The position numbers and the translations under genes are program-made. Below are positions 22,450 through 37,391 of a DNA stretch of 64,000 bases, in pieces. The DNA is from Embiotoca jacksoni (Eukaryota; Chordata; Actinopteri; Embiotocidae), in contig JAKOON010000086.1 of the NCBI GenBank assembly GCA_022577435.1, forward strand, positions 795,712 to 859,711, in the 5' to 3' direction. The notes under the pieces are model-generated. The model saw nothing but the letters and a program-made list of their open reading frames with translations. It made no database searches and was not told the DNA's origin. The number at the start of each line of letters is the position of its first letter. Positions within the stretch are counted from its first letter, which is position 1.

Positions 22450-25400
22450 ATGACGCACTGGACCGAAATGAAGAAAGACGTAAGATGTTGACTTTTTTTC
22501 TTTCTGCATTATCAGATCGGTGAATGAAGCAGAATGACTTTAAAACAGCATTTAAACCCCCACTGATCAGCTGGGAACAGTCAGTCAGGGACTGTCTGTA
22601 AATTACTGTCTGACTGAACTATCTATAAACCGATTTGTTTATATGAACCATGAATTTCTCATTGTTCATTTAAATACTTTTTTTCAACACATGATTGATC
22701 ATATAGCAGTATAACATTAGGCTATTTCTTTTTGGCAATGAGTCCATGTCGTATTAGTGGTTTAAAATATCTTCCATTAGCTACATTTCATAAATATATA
22801 TATTTTTCAATAGCTTTCATGCCAGATGAGTAAATTGTTTAAAATACAAATTTAAAATAGGCTATGCAATCAAATGGCTCATTGAAGGCCATTTTTAAAC
22901 TGGATTTTGTAGATTTATTGATCATATTTTTCCCCAATGCCTTCAACGTCATTTGACCCACAATCCTCACTGAAATGTGCAGTCACGTGGTCCACCGGGG
23001 ACTCACTTCTTTATATTTGATATTCGTACTTTGTGCATTTATTGATGATAACTTTTTCAAAAATAGCTATCATGATTTTTGTTTTCATTCAACCTATAAT
23101 TTGACTTTTTCCAACCACATTCCATTATTCCCATTTGAAGGAAGTTACGTTAAAACCGAGCAGCAGAGGGTTAACACGAGCGGAGGAGGGCGCTGTTTAC
23201 CGGGTTTACGGTGCTCACCACCGGCTGATGGTGGTCGGTGTCTCGGCTTTCCTGGCCGCGCGGCTGACAGGAGTCTCTCCGTGTGACAGGAGCTCGAGCG
23301 GCAGTTTTCCCCCAGCAGGTGGTCCCACAGGAGGTGGTCCCCCAGCAGGTGGTCCCCCAGGATGTCTGCGGACGACGTGATCAAGGCGCACGTGAAGGCT
23401 TTAAAGGAAGGTCGGTCTGTTTTTGGAGCGAAATGTTGTTTTGGTATTTTGCAGGCAGGCCGCGCGACAGGAAGTCAGGTGTCGAGCTGAATGTTGTGCA
23501 GCCGTGAAAACCCGTGTTTCTGTCGAATACGTGTCTGAGGTAGAAAACGGGGGCTTGGATATGATCCTGACAGAAAGGCAGCCTGCAAGGTTCATGTAGA
23601 CCCGGTCTGGGTCTGAGGTGGGGCCTGATTGGACTGCAGGTCTTGATTTGTTTTCTAATCGTGTAATCCACCATTATCACCTGTAAATACTCCACATACA
23701 ACCACACGTCTTGGACTCATGTGTCCTGTCACATTGCTCACTTCTGTTTGTTTACATTTTAGTTGCCAAAATCAAAATGTCATGTTTTCGATTCTTTGCT
23801 GTTTATTTGTTATCTAACTTCCTGAGTTGGTTTTTATTTCCTTCCCACTCTTCAACAGTCACTTCAGTCAAAACAAGCTTTTTCCTGTAGCTGCTTATGA
23901 AGGCAGGAACATCCAAGAGCTTCAGCTGAGTAGACGACAGGAAAATCTACATGTAAAGTTTGTAAAAAGGGAACATTTCTAGCCTGCTGCGTCCTTCACT
24001 GCTCCGCTGCAGGATCTTTAATGGCATCCCCAGGACATTCAATCATTTTGCTCCCAGTTAATAAGAAATATTTTGCTCAGTTTATTGTCTCAACATTTAA
24101 AAAAATAGTTTTGTAGTGAACACGCCTGTGACATCGTGCATGAAGCTCGCAAATTGCTGGGAAGAAAATAATGCGTCTAAAAACTTTTCTCTGTTGAATG
24201 TCGGGTAAATTCTACTTTTTAATGAGTCAAATTTGACATTTGAATTCACCAGTGGCAACCCTGGTAATGTGATGAGCATAATGTTTATATCGATAGGTAC
24301 GGTTGTCTCTCCCAGTTCGACACTACTCTTAGTTTTTCCTCAGCTTTTGTGTCAAATATGAAGAAGGAATATTAATTAATACATCTTTCGTTGTAGATGT
24401 AAATTGATTTTAAAGTGTTGCTTTGTTCAGCTGATGCCTTTATTAGAGCTTCGACAGGAGAGATGACGGTAGACGGAAATGATTGGAACTGTTGATGTAT
24501 AAAAACTTAAAGTAACTTCATCACAGCAGACGTGCTGACTCGTCATAGCAGGAAAAGCACAGGTGATGACGGCTGCATCCACTCAGGGAGACTAATGTGG
24601 CTGCTCGTTCACCAGGATGACTTCCTGGGACACTGAAAGGAACTCAGCCATAATTCATGTTCTTAACTCCAGTGTTGAAATCTATGAAAAAGGGTCTACT
24701 GATGCAAAAATCACTGTTAAAGTCCAGTAGAAGACAGATATGTGTATAATCTTACTGCAATACCATGATGATGTCACGCTGTGATTCAGGCACGGAGCGA
24801 GCTCGAGGTCTGGCTCAGACGTTGCTCAACGTGCCGTACGGGGAGGGCGATGGAGAGAAGCTGGACGTCTACATACCCAGCACCAACTCTTTAGGTACGT
24901 GGACCTCCTCACTGTTGCACTGAAGCTGGAATGAAGATGAACAGGCTTCATTCATTCCTTTCTCCCGCAGACGTCCACCTGGTTGTTTACCTGCATGGAG
25001 GCTACTGGCAGTTTCTCAGGTGCCATTTTAGTTTCTCCAACATCTTGTTTCATCATGTTTAGAATCACTGTTCAGGGTTTTTATTTCTGTGTTTTGTGCT
25101 CAATGCAGCAAGGAGGAGTCCGGATTCATGGCCGTTCCACTCATTGATAAAGGTGTAGTGGTGGTTGCTGTCGGTTACGACATCGCCCCCAAAGGTAGTC
25201 TTTCCATTTCAAAGTTGTTTGTTTTCTAGAGGAAGGAAGGAAGGAAACAAACATGGAAACATGATTGATTTGAAGGGAGGAAGGAAGGAAGGAAGGAAAC
25301 ACATGGAAACATGATTGATTTGAAGGGAGGAAGGAAGGAAGGAAGGAAGGAAGGAAGGAAACAAACAAACAAACAAACATGATTGATTTAAAGGGAGGAA

Positions 25401-27603
25401 GGAAACAAACATGGAAACATGATTGAAGGAGATGAAGTAATAATGTCAGCCCTCCTTGCTCTTCCTTTTTCAGGTAACATGGACCTGATGGTGTCGCAGG
25501 TTCGCAGGAGTGTTGTGTCTGTTGTTCAGCAGTATTCTCACATCAGGTAGCATCCCCCCCCCTCCCCTCCCCCCGTTATTGTCACCCTGTTTGAGGAGAG
25601 TTCATCTGAATGCAGCACATTATAATGAAATTCGGCTCCAGCTGTCCTTTTCTCATTCAGACACAGTAAAATGTCACCATCTCCGTCATAAATCTGTCTG
25701 CTTCATCTCTTCTTTGTGTCTGATCCATGTCAGCGGTCTGTACCTGTGTGGACACTCGGCTGGGGCTCACCTGGCTGCGATGGTGCTCTCCACCGACTGG
25801 TCGCAGTACAGCATCACTCCTCAGATCAAAGGTGAGCTGGATATAAGAGATGGTGTTAGAATTACCAGCATACTGAAGAGGAGGATGTTTAAAACCACCG
25901 TTTTTAGATATAAATGTGATTATTAATGTTTTTCTTTCATGTCCTGCAGGTGCTTTCCTGGTCAGCGGTATATATGACCTCCTACCCATCCTGTCCACAT
26001 ACGTCAACGAGCCTCTGAAGATGACAGAGTGGGTTCCTCCCTACAGAACACGTTGCACCGTCCTTATCTCTCTCTTACACACTTTACACAGTAACCCGAT
26101 GTCAGAGAACAGCTGAGTGGACCCAGAACCGACCCACGTTAAAGAGAAACGGGTTTCTGCTGCGTTAGTAGACGTCAGTGAGTGTGTGTGTGAGTGTTGT
26201 GACGGTTTCTATCTGAAGAAGAAACTGCGCCTGTAAATGTCCTCGTGTGTCTGTGGCTGTCCTCCTCTGGCCTGTGGTGCCAGTCAGTGCCCCCCCCCCC
26301 CTCCCTCCTCACCCCTCTGTCTCCTGGGTGTCGGCAGGGAGGTGGCGGTGAGGAACAGCCCCAGCCAGCTGGTCCCGCAGCTCAAACTCTCCTCCTCCAG
26401 CTGTCAGATTGTCGTCGCCGTCGCCGAGAACGACTCGCCGGAGTTTCGCAAGCAGTCGGAGGAATACTACAAAGTCAGTGCGCATGATTGATGGTTTTTG
26501 ATCAGTGCATGAAAAGCACATGATTAATATTTTAGTCCATAAAATGTCAACAAACTGTAAGGTTTTATAGGCCGAGATAAGTCTCCCCAGTGACACTGGT
26601 GGCGTCAAATGTCAGTCAGAACTTAAATATGCTCAATTTTCATTGATGGGAGAAAGTCTGCAAGAAAAAAAGCAAGTTTTGGAAAATGGAACAAGCAAAT
26701 ATTTTGCATTTTTCTTTTCTAAAAATCTTTTAATCAATGACTACATTTTTCTGGTGATTCACTGCCTTGTCGTCCAGTTCATGTTTTCTTCAGGTCCCCA
26801 TGGGAAGTAGAAGAAATGGGGATTTTATTAAAGGTGTTCTTTTAAGACCGAACACACAACCTCTATGAACTGAGGTTGGTAGGACTTCTGGGTCATTTAA
26901 AATGTGGGGTCAGCTTTTTTTACACCAATGGCACCCTTAAATATCCTCACTGTGTCATTTGTTAGTAAAAACCTTATTTCACTGATCAAACAACAGGAGT
27001 TAAACGTTTCCAATTTACAAAGTCTTACTCCTTTTTAAAGATGCCGTCCGTTCTAATGACTCTTATTTCTAACAGGATTGTGTTGACGTACCGTTTCATG
27101 AACTCTGTCTTTTTGCCTTTAAGAATTTAGAAGCGTCAGGACTGAACGTGACCCTGGAGGACGTGGCGACTACAGACCACTTCAGCATCATTGAGCAGCT
27201 GGTGGATGGAGAGTATCACCTGACCCAGGTACACATGCACACAAAACCCAAATAATAAAAGAGTTATTTTCCACAATGTCCTCTCTCTTTTCTCTCTGAC
27301 CAATAGCTTCACAGTATTATTATACAATATGAATGTACAACTCTACTCTACTTTAACCTCTTAACTGACCAACAACCAGGAAGGATTTGGTTTGTTGGAC
27401 TCTTATTGTGAAAACGGTGTTCAGCCTGAAGCTGTCAGACACCTTTTAATCAAAAGTTCAGCCCATTTTCATAGTTTTTCACAACTTTTAGCTTACATTT
27501 GTAGACTGTTGCAAGTTTTTAGTCTTTAAGGTGATTAAAACATTTTAATTGTAATTTCCTGCTTCCTCCGTAGCTCCTCTTGAAGATGATGGAGAAGAGC
27601 TGA
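22450..27603 (+). CDS. afmid: arylformamidase (kynurenine formamidase)
   Basis: Eleven exons: 22450-22479, 23290-23410, 24790-24894, 24971-25019, 25109-25194, 25474-25546, 25734-25831, 25950-26028, 26338-26473, 27124-27228, 27574-27603. They join in frame to 303 residues, equal to human AFMID. It is an alpha/beta hydrolase that converts N-formylkynurenine to kynurenine in tryptophan breakdown. Visible: the oxyanion-hole motif HGGYW, the nucleophile elbow [13 protein letters not shown], the acid in [11 protein letters not shown] and the histidine in TTDHFSII. The tiny first exon ([10 protein letters not shown]) was chosen because it splices to [12 protein letters not shown] and matches the conserved family N-terminus; the ATG at 23362 is internal. 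Odd: exon 2 carries an in-frame tandem duplication of the conserved RWSPS segment. AATAAA lies at 27806-27811. Confidence 0.93.
23411..24789 (+). other. afmid intron 2
   Basis: Noncoding. No recognisable repeat, exon or RNA gene. Confidence 0.5.
25228..25425. repeat. (GGAA)n with interleaved longer repeat, afmid intron 5
   Basis: GGAA runs alternate four times with a phrase CATGGAAACATGATTGATTT, making a composite repeat of roughly 45-65 bp. It lies between exons 5 and 6. GGAA arrays can bind ETS factors, but nothing here shows use. Confidence 0.9.
26474..27123 (+). other. afmid intron 9
   Basis: AT-rich intron, nothing recognised. Confidence 0.5.
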
Positions 27604-28689
27604 GGTGTTTGATCCCGTCTAATACCGACATACCTCTGCATCAACATACACCTCTGAACAGAGTCATGGTGCACCGACACTGATTTAATATGCATCGTTT
27701 CAGGTTCGTACTCTGGTGAAGGTTCTGCTTCTGTCCACTCGGATCTATCAACAAAAAGGTGGCGTGGATTGTTTTAATTGTCTAGTTTACTGTTTCATTA
27801 TTTATAATAAACTTGGTTCACTGTAGTTACTGCTGTCAACAAAAAGCTTTTTATGTACCAACCACATTAATATGATATGAAGACATTGTGTGCCTAAAGC
27901 CTTCAAAGACAGCAAACATAGCAAATCATAGTGCTCATATTCAGCTGTGAACAGATTACTGAGGAAACACGGTTACACGGCGAGCCAAACGTTGGGAAGT
28001 CCATTGTTCATTTTGGCATATTTCCAGTGTTTTGTAAATGGGTCTGTCTGTTTTTTTTCTGCATTGCAACGTTTGGACCGAGAGTCGGACAACATTAGGA
28101 GATCATGTCAAGAATAAGTGACATATCATACAAACTGAATGTAGCTTTTTATTGGAACTTCCACACAGTTGATATCTAACCCAGGAGACTTTTAATGTGT
28201 CGTCAGTAAATACTGAAAATGAATAATTAACTATATATATTTGCACTTTTAATTTGAATCTAATAGACTTGAAAAATATATTATTATTATTATTAATATT
28301 GAAATAGGCATATTTTCAAAAAGCGGATTGTAACTGATGCACATCATAACTTACTGCCATCATTCGAGCATCTTACATTAATTGTTTACATTATTATGCA
28401 CTCATGGATCTCTTGATCATTACGGTAGATTTTAAAGAGAATGATCACAGTAAATATTAATATTTGAGAAGTTTGACAGTTGAATGTGTAAATTGGCTGT
28501 AATCGATCATGGTTGTGCGCTAAGATGCAGGACGGTATTCGGTATTCTCACCTCATGCATTTCCCCCCGAGCCCTCTGAAATGTTAATGATGATGATCTC
28601 TCACTTTGTGAACTCGTTGTCAATAATAAATCCGTATTAGTTATTGGGGATTGTTTTTTTTTTGCATATTTTCGATACTATGGTGTCAA
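27604..28689. other. afmid 3' UTR and intergenic sequence
   Basis: The first 210 bp are the afmid 3' UTR up to AATAAA at 27806. The rest is AT-rich with no gene seen. Confidence 0.5.
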
Positions 28690-29460
28690 ATCTGGACCAA
28701 CTGTGGAGAGTTGGAAGAAGTGTTCAGATCTTTTGCTCATGAACGTACCAACACATCAAAATGTGCTATGAAAGCAGTGGGTGGTTATTTGACAGAAAAC
28801 GATGCATTTTTACAGGATTTTGGAGGATTATTATTATTACAATATTTAATAAAAAACGCACGGTATGCCATGTAAGAAAGCTTCTGGTGAAGCTAAAGTG
28901 GTGCTGCCCCTGAATGGAAGAAAACTCTGCAATACAACAGCTGATCCATTACAAGTAATTGAAGCATGAAAATTATACTTAAGTATAACAGCAAATTGTA
29001 GCTAAAATAAAAAATAAAGTCAGAAAATAGAAATACTCATCATTGGGTTCAGTGTAGTACTCGAGTAAATGTACAATACTCGAGTAAATGTGCAGTACTC
29101 AGTACTCGAGTAAATGTACAGTACTCGAGTAAATGTGTAGTACTCGAGTAAATGTACAATACTCGAGTAAATGTGCAGTACTCAGTACTCGAGTAAATGT
29201 ACAGTACTCGAGTAAATGTGTAGTACTCGAGTAAATGTACAATACTCGAGTAAATGTGCAGTACTCGAGTAAATGTGCAGTACTCGAGTAAATGTGCAGT
29301 ACTCGAGTAAATGTACAATACTCGAGTAAATGTGCAGTACTCGAGTAAATGTACAATACTCGAGTAAATGTACAATACTCGAGTAAATGTACAATACTCG
29401 AGTAAATGTACAATACTCGAGTAAATGTACAATACTCGAGTAAATGTACTCCGTTACTCT
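28690..29460 (+). mobile_element. degraded copy of a common teleost element ending GAGTAAATGTACT
   Basis: It begins with GTTGGAAGAAGTGTTCAGAT and ends with GAGTAAATGTACTCCGTTAC. These are recognisable as the two ends of a very common non-autonomous fish repeat (usual forms GGAAGAAGTATTCAGAT and GAGTAAATGTACTTAGTTAC). The middle has diverged. Its 3' terminal phrase has been amplified into the 19-bp array listed separately. I do not assign a superfamily. Confidence 0.6.
29055..29450. repeat. 19-bp minisatellite with CTCGAG palindrome
   Basis: About 21 copies of CAGTACTCGAGTAAATGTG or CAATACTCGAGTAAATGTA. Each unit contains the perfect 10-bp palindrome TACTCGAGTA. The array ends about 10 bp before the predicted first exon of cant1. 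Confidence 0.97.
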
Positions 29461-29552
29461 CCGGGTGGGAGGAGCTTAATCGCCGACAAACTTCCGACCT
29501 CCGGTCCGTTAAACATGGCTCACGGTGCGGACTTGAAGACCGTCTTAACCAG
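29460..29552 (+). promoter_or_regulatory. predicted cant1 5' UTR exon with an upstream ORF
   Basis: A CpG-rich segment begins at 29460 and continues to about 29800, as at a promoter. A strong donor (CCAG/GTAAGTCG) follows 29552. An ATG at 29515 in good context (AAACATGG) opens MAHGADLKTVLTR. When joined to the exon beginning at 34007 it reads three more codons (RLR across the joint) and stops at TAG. So it would be a short upstream ORF, not the protein start. The link to cant1 is inferred from position and splice sites. Confidence 0.5.
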
Positions 29553-29910
29553 GTAAGTCGTCCGGTTTCACGACAATGTCGACCGGAGAAACTCTTACTG
29601 CCGCCCGGCGTCTTCAACCCGGAGGGTTAAGTCCGCTGACATTAACGTTAACCCGGTAAAGATGAATGCTAGTCGAGCTAGAGGCGCTAGCTGACGTTAG
29701 CTACGTGGCTAACGTCTTTAAACGGAACCGGCGTTTCCATCCCGTCCTCCCGGTTCAGATGACGTCGCTGTGAAAACGCGTCAAATACGTTTAATCCTTT
29801 TAACTTTTTCAAGGTTTGATGAGTTGGTTTGTTTTTGTAGCTTTCAGTTGGTAAAAGTTTAAAAACTCACCGGGAGCCTTTTTGTTTTCCTGCTGCTCGT
29901 GTTTCGTGGG

Positions 29911-30872
29911 TTCGGGTTGGACTCGGGTTGGACTCGGGTTAGACTCGGGTTGGACTCGGGTTAGACTCGGGTTGTGTTCGGGTTGGACTCGGGTTAGACT
30001 CGGGTTAGACTCGGGTTAGACTCGAGTTGGACTCGGGTTGTTTTCGGGTTAGACTCGGGTTGTGTTCGGGTTGGACTCGGGTTGGACTCGGGTTAGACTC
30101 GGGTTGGACTCGGGTTAGACTCGGGTTGGACTCGGGTTAGACTCGGGTTAGACTCGGGTTGTGTTCGGGTTAGACTCGGGTTGTGTTCGGGTTGGACTCG
30201 GGTTAGACTTGGGTTGGACTCGGGTTAGACTCGGGTTGTGTTCGGGTTGGACTCGGGTTGGACTCGGGTTAGACTCGGGTTGTGTTCGGGTTGGACTCGG
30301 GTTAGACTCGGGTTGTGTTCGGGTTGGACTCGGGTTAGACTCGGGTTGTGTTCGGGTTGTGTTCGGGTTGGACTCGGGTTAGACTCGGGTTGTGTTCGGG
30401 TTGGACTCGGGTTAGACTCGGGTTGGACTCGGGTTGGACTCGGGTTGTGTTCGGGTTGGACTCGGGTTAGACTCGGGTTGTGTTCGGGTTGGACTCGGGT
30501 TAGACTCGGGTTGTGTTCGGGTTGTGTTCGGGTTAGACTCGGGTTGTGTTCGGGTTGGACTCGGGTTAGACTCGGGTTGTGTTCGGGTTGGACTCGGGTT
30601 GTGTTCGGGTTAGACTCGGGTTGTGTTCGGGTTGGACTCGGGTTAGACTCGGGTTGTGTTCGGGTTGGACTCGGGTTGTGTTCGGGTTGGACTCGGGTTA
30701 GACTCGGGTTGGACTCGGGTTAGACTCGGGTTGGACTCGGGTTGTGTTCTGGTTAGACTCGGGTTAGACTCGGGTTAGACTCGAGTTGGACTCGGGTTGT
30801 TTTCGGGTTAGACTCGGGTTGTGTTCGGGTTGGACTCGGGTTGGACTCGGGTTGGACTCGGGTTGGTCTCGG
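29911..30872 (+). repeat. 11-bp G-rich minisatellite (GGACTCGGGTT)n, cant1 intron 1
   Basis: About 87 units of three types: GGACTCGGGTT, AGACTCGGGTT and GTGTTCGGGTT. The order G-A-C (33 bp) recurs many times. The GGGTTAG phrase looks telomere-like, but the spacing (11 bp) is not telomeric. The coding strand of cant1 carries all the GGG triplets. It starts about 360 bp after the predicted first exon. Confidence 0.95.
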
Positions 30873-34006
<3,134 letters not shown>

Positions 34007-34065
34007 GTTGCGGTAGTCGTCACCTCGAGCCTCCAGCTGACACGAAGGATGCGGACGATCCTTCC

Positions 34066-36387
34066 ATGAGCTCGTTCGGTGGGGCCGTCCGAGGCCTCCC
34101 TCTGGCCTTGGCATCCATGACGCAAGCCGCCACCTCGGACTCGCGCTTCCACCCAAAATGGCGAGCGATCACCGTGGCAACCCTGCTGGCTCTGGTGCTC
34201 ATGTTATATCTGCACCGGACGGTGGGGGACAGAGACACCCCCACCAAAGGGTACTATCGGACTCGGGTCCAAGACTCTCGGCAGCCTGGTGCAGGCGAGG
34301 ACGACGTCCTCACCAACAGACTCGCTGCACGCTACCTGAAGAGGGACAAACCGTACAATGACACGTACCCGCTGAGTCCACCGGAGAAGACGCGGCGCGG
34401 CGTCCGCTATCGTATCGGTGTGATAGCAGACCTGGACACGGCGTCACGGAGCTCCAAGGACCAGACGTGGTTCAGCTACATGAAAACGGGTCACCTGACG
34501 GTGTCAGAAAGCGGCGACAGACTGGAGGTGGACTGGGATGCTGAGACGGTCACGCTGGAGAGTCACCTGGCTGAGAAAGGACGAGGTGAACGGACACACA
34601 GTGTTGTAGTTGGACGTATGTGTTGTGTTAGTTTCTGTTAGTTTCTGAGCCCCGTTAACTCTGAGGCCCCCCCCCATTCACTCTGAGCCCCGTTAACTCT
34701 GAGGCCCCCCCCATTCACTCTGAGCCCCGTTAACTCTGAGCCCCGTTAACTCTGAGGGCCCCCCCCCCCCCCCCCCCCGTTAACTCTGCTGCAGGTATGG
34801 AGCTGTCTGAGCTGGTGGTGTTCAACGGTCACCTGTACAGCGTGGACGACCGTACAGGTGTGGTGTACAGGATCGAGGGCAGCCGGGCCGTCCCCTGGGT
34901 CATCTTACCTGATGGTGACGGCTCGATCTCCAAAGGTCAGTTCGACCCCTTAAAGTCTCCGAGGCTTCGGGGGTCCGACGGGTTATTTCACACTAAATCA
35001 AGCTTTCTTCTTCTGACCAACAAAAACCCAACAGGGACCCATTTCAGGGAGAAATCTTCTGCCTCTTCTCATCTCTGTCTTTGCTTCTTCTTCCCAGGAT
35101 TCAAGGCCGAGTGGCTCGCGGTGAAGGATGAGCAGCTGTTTGTGGGCGGCCTGGGGAAGGAGTGGACCACCACCTCGGGGGAAGTCGTCAACAACAACCC
35201 CGAGTGGGTGAAAGTTGTCGGCTACAACGGCGACGTGGAGCATGAGAACTGGGTGGTGCACTACAACGCGCTGCGGGGCGCAGCAGGGATCCAACCACCA
35301 GGTGATCACACACTTCCTGCTTCTTCTTTACCGTCTCGTCCACATACAGCTGGTTCTGGATCAGTCTCACTTCTTATTTTAAACCCGGAGGGTGCTGATG
35401 TTGTATTTCAACTGCTTTATGATTGTGTCATCGTGTGTTCGGTGTGGCCAGAGGCAGAAGGGAACAGGAAGTAGTCGGTCATCCAAACCTTAAGAAGCCA
35501 ACATGGCTTTTGTGAAAATCACAGCAGTTCACAAAGTTGTTGATTGAACTGTTTTTTATTAAATATTCGACGGTCCTCGCTCAATGCAGCCCAACAACGT
35601 CCCTTCTTTTCTGCTCCCTTCTATTTTTTTGCCCTATAATTTTAAAACTCGGTGAACAAAGGCCGTTTCGCTGAATGAGAAGTTAAACATCCTCGTTAAA
35701 CGTTAAACATCCTCCTTGTTTCACAGATGAAAATTCAATCGGATTGAACTCTTTTCAAAGTGAAGAAGGCCATTTGTGAGCGGATGTGTTCCACTTTAAC
35801 AGGAAATGGGAACATGAACAAAAATCAGAAGCCAATTTCCGTGTGATTGTAGCAGTCGGCGTGTCGGTCGGTCGGCTCGCCGCCTGAAAGACCAAACTCA
35901 AAAACAGCGTTTAGAAAAGTGGAAGTTTGCAGCGATTACTTTTCACCCACGTTTACACCGAGTGTCTAAACCTCCTTCTGTCTCCTCTCCCTTCTACGAC
36001 TCTCCTCTTCCTGCAGGATACCTGATCCATGAGTCGGCAGCTTGGAGCGAGCATCTCCAGCGCTGGTTCTTCCTCCCTCGCCGCGCCAGCCACGAGCACT
36101 ACGAGGAGACGGCGGACGAGCGGCGCGCCACCAACCTCCTGCTGTCGTGCCCCGCCGACTTCAGCCAAATAACGGTGGGACACGTCGGCCCGCTCAACCC
36201 CACCCACGGCTTCTCCTCCTTCAAATTTGTTCCCGACACGGACGATCAGATCATCCTGGCCCTCAAATCGGAGGAGGACGCCGGCCGGATCGCCACCTAC
36301 ATGATGGCGTTCACGCTAGACGGCCGAGTGCTGATGCCCGAGAGCAAGATAGGAGACGTGAAGTACGAAGGGCTGGAGTTCATCTGA
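34066..36387 (+). CDS. cant1: soluble calcium-activated nucleotidase 1
   Basis: The coding exons are 34007-34585 (start codon 34066), 34795-34935, 35098-35301 and 36017-36387. They join to 411 residues (human 401). CANT1 is an apyrase-family, calcium-dependent nucleoside diphosphatase of the ER/Golgi that favours UDP and GDP; it supports proteoglycan synthesis. Seen here: a short cytosolic lead with [10 protein letters not shown], one signal-anchor ([16 protein letters not shown]), a stem, then [10 protein letters not shown] (N-glycosylation site), the catalytic start [65 protein letters not shown], and the end VKYEGLEFI. All blade motifs of the five-bladed propeller look intact. The start context (TTCCATGA) is weak and a second in-frame ATG follows at LASM, so the exact start is uncertain. 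Confidence 0.95.
34640..34790. repeat. C-rich imperfect repeat in cant1 intron 2
   Basis: Four copies of a phrase like GAGCCCCGTTAACTCTGA with C8-C22 runs between them, ending just before the exon 3 acceptor. The C run serves as part of the polypyrimidine tract. Confidence 0.85.
35302..36016 (+). other. cant1 intron 4
   Basis: Noncoding; nothing recognised. Confidence 0.5.
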
Positions 36388-37391
36388 CAGCTGCAGATGA
36401 AGAGTCTCGGTATTACATTTCTTCTCAGTTTCACTGTGACCCAAAGTGATATATTTCATAATTGTTGGGTCATTTTTAACAGGCTGAAGAGAGGATGAAA
36501 AGACCGGAGAATAATGTCATCAACAACAGGACAAGATTTTCTAATGTCTTCAAGCCGTAACTTTCATATCAGCGCTCCTGGATCTGTCTCGTTTAAACCT
36601 CCAGGTACGCAGCCTGGTTTGAATCAACACTACTGATATCCCCGAGGATTGTGGGTAAAAACGCTTGTGAATTAGCAGCCGTCAGTCCGTCAAACGTCAG
36701 ATCGTGTGGATCTCCTTCTACTACAGACGAACTCTGCTGGTCGGACACTCAGGAACAAAGCAAACACGCAAACACACCATGCAAAGATACGTCTTCACAA
36801 TACTTGAAATATTAAGCCGACACACTGAACTTCCTCTTATTATCCTGACGTAGTGGGTCACTTGGTTTATAATCAATTTCTGCTCCATGAACTACAAGTT
36901 ATTCTCAGTGGGTTAAACTCACACATTTTAATACACCAAATACTTTAAGCTTCTTAAACCAGAGAACAACAGAATTACCAGCGTTTTTATTTAAAGATTA
37001 ACCATTAATATATTCCCTTTGTATCCTGTCAAAGATCATTAAAAGTTCTGGTCTTGTTTAATTGTTGTTGTGTTTGATGAGTTTTCCACTAACAGGGATC
37101 AACATCTTTATTGCGCTGGATTAAAATATTTACTGAAAAAATTACCACTTCACATTTTTTAATTTTCATGTCTACAAAATCAATAGTAATGCATTATTAT
37201 TATTTTTTTTTATTATACAGCAGTTTAAATTTAATGAAGCATTTCAGCTACAGATTATCTCATTAAACAAAAAAGACATTTATAATAGGCTGGATTATTT
37301 TATCATCCTGCCAAATCTGCGATTATTCACACAGTTACGTCTCGAAATCAACTCAAACCTGAGGAAAAAGTCCCCGTGGAAAAACCCTTGT
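36388..37391. other. convergent 3' region of cant1 and the oga-like gene
   Basis: The two genes end toward each other with 1.0 kb between stop codons. Both 3' UTRs lie here. An ATTAAA near 37039 could serve cant1. A (ATT)-rich AT tract occurs at about 37190-37220. No further gene is seen. Confidence 0.5.

Noticed and set aside
23362..23410. ATG at 23362 as the afmid start
   Set aside because: The frame is open back to the acceptor at 23289 and encodes the conserved [12 protein letters not shown]; the small exon at 22450-22479 splices to it in phase and gives a 303-residue protein equal to human AFMID.
29515..29552. MAHGADLKTVLTR as the N-terminus of CANT1
   Set aside because: Splicing to the exon at 34007 leads to a TAG within four codons, so it can only be an upstream ORF.
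29049..30723. Repeating-peptide open frames in the 19-bp and 11-bp arrays
   Set aside because: Period not divisible by 3, so the repeat cycles through all frames without stops. No coding sign.
29911..30872. Interstitial telomere repeat
   Set aside because: GGGTTAG occurs, but the unit is 11 bp (AGACTCGGGTT) and never the TTAGGG hexamer in tandem.
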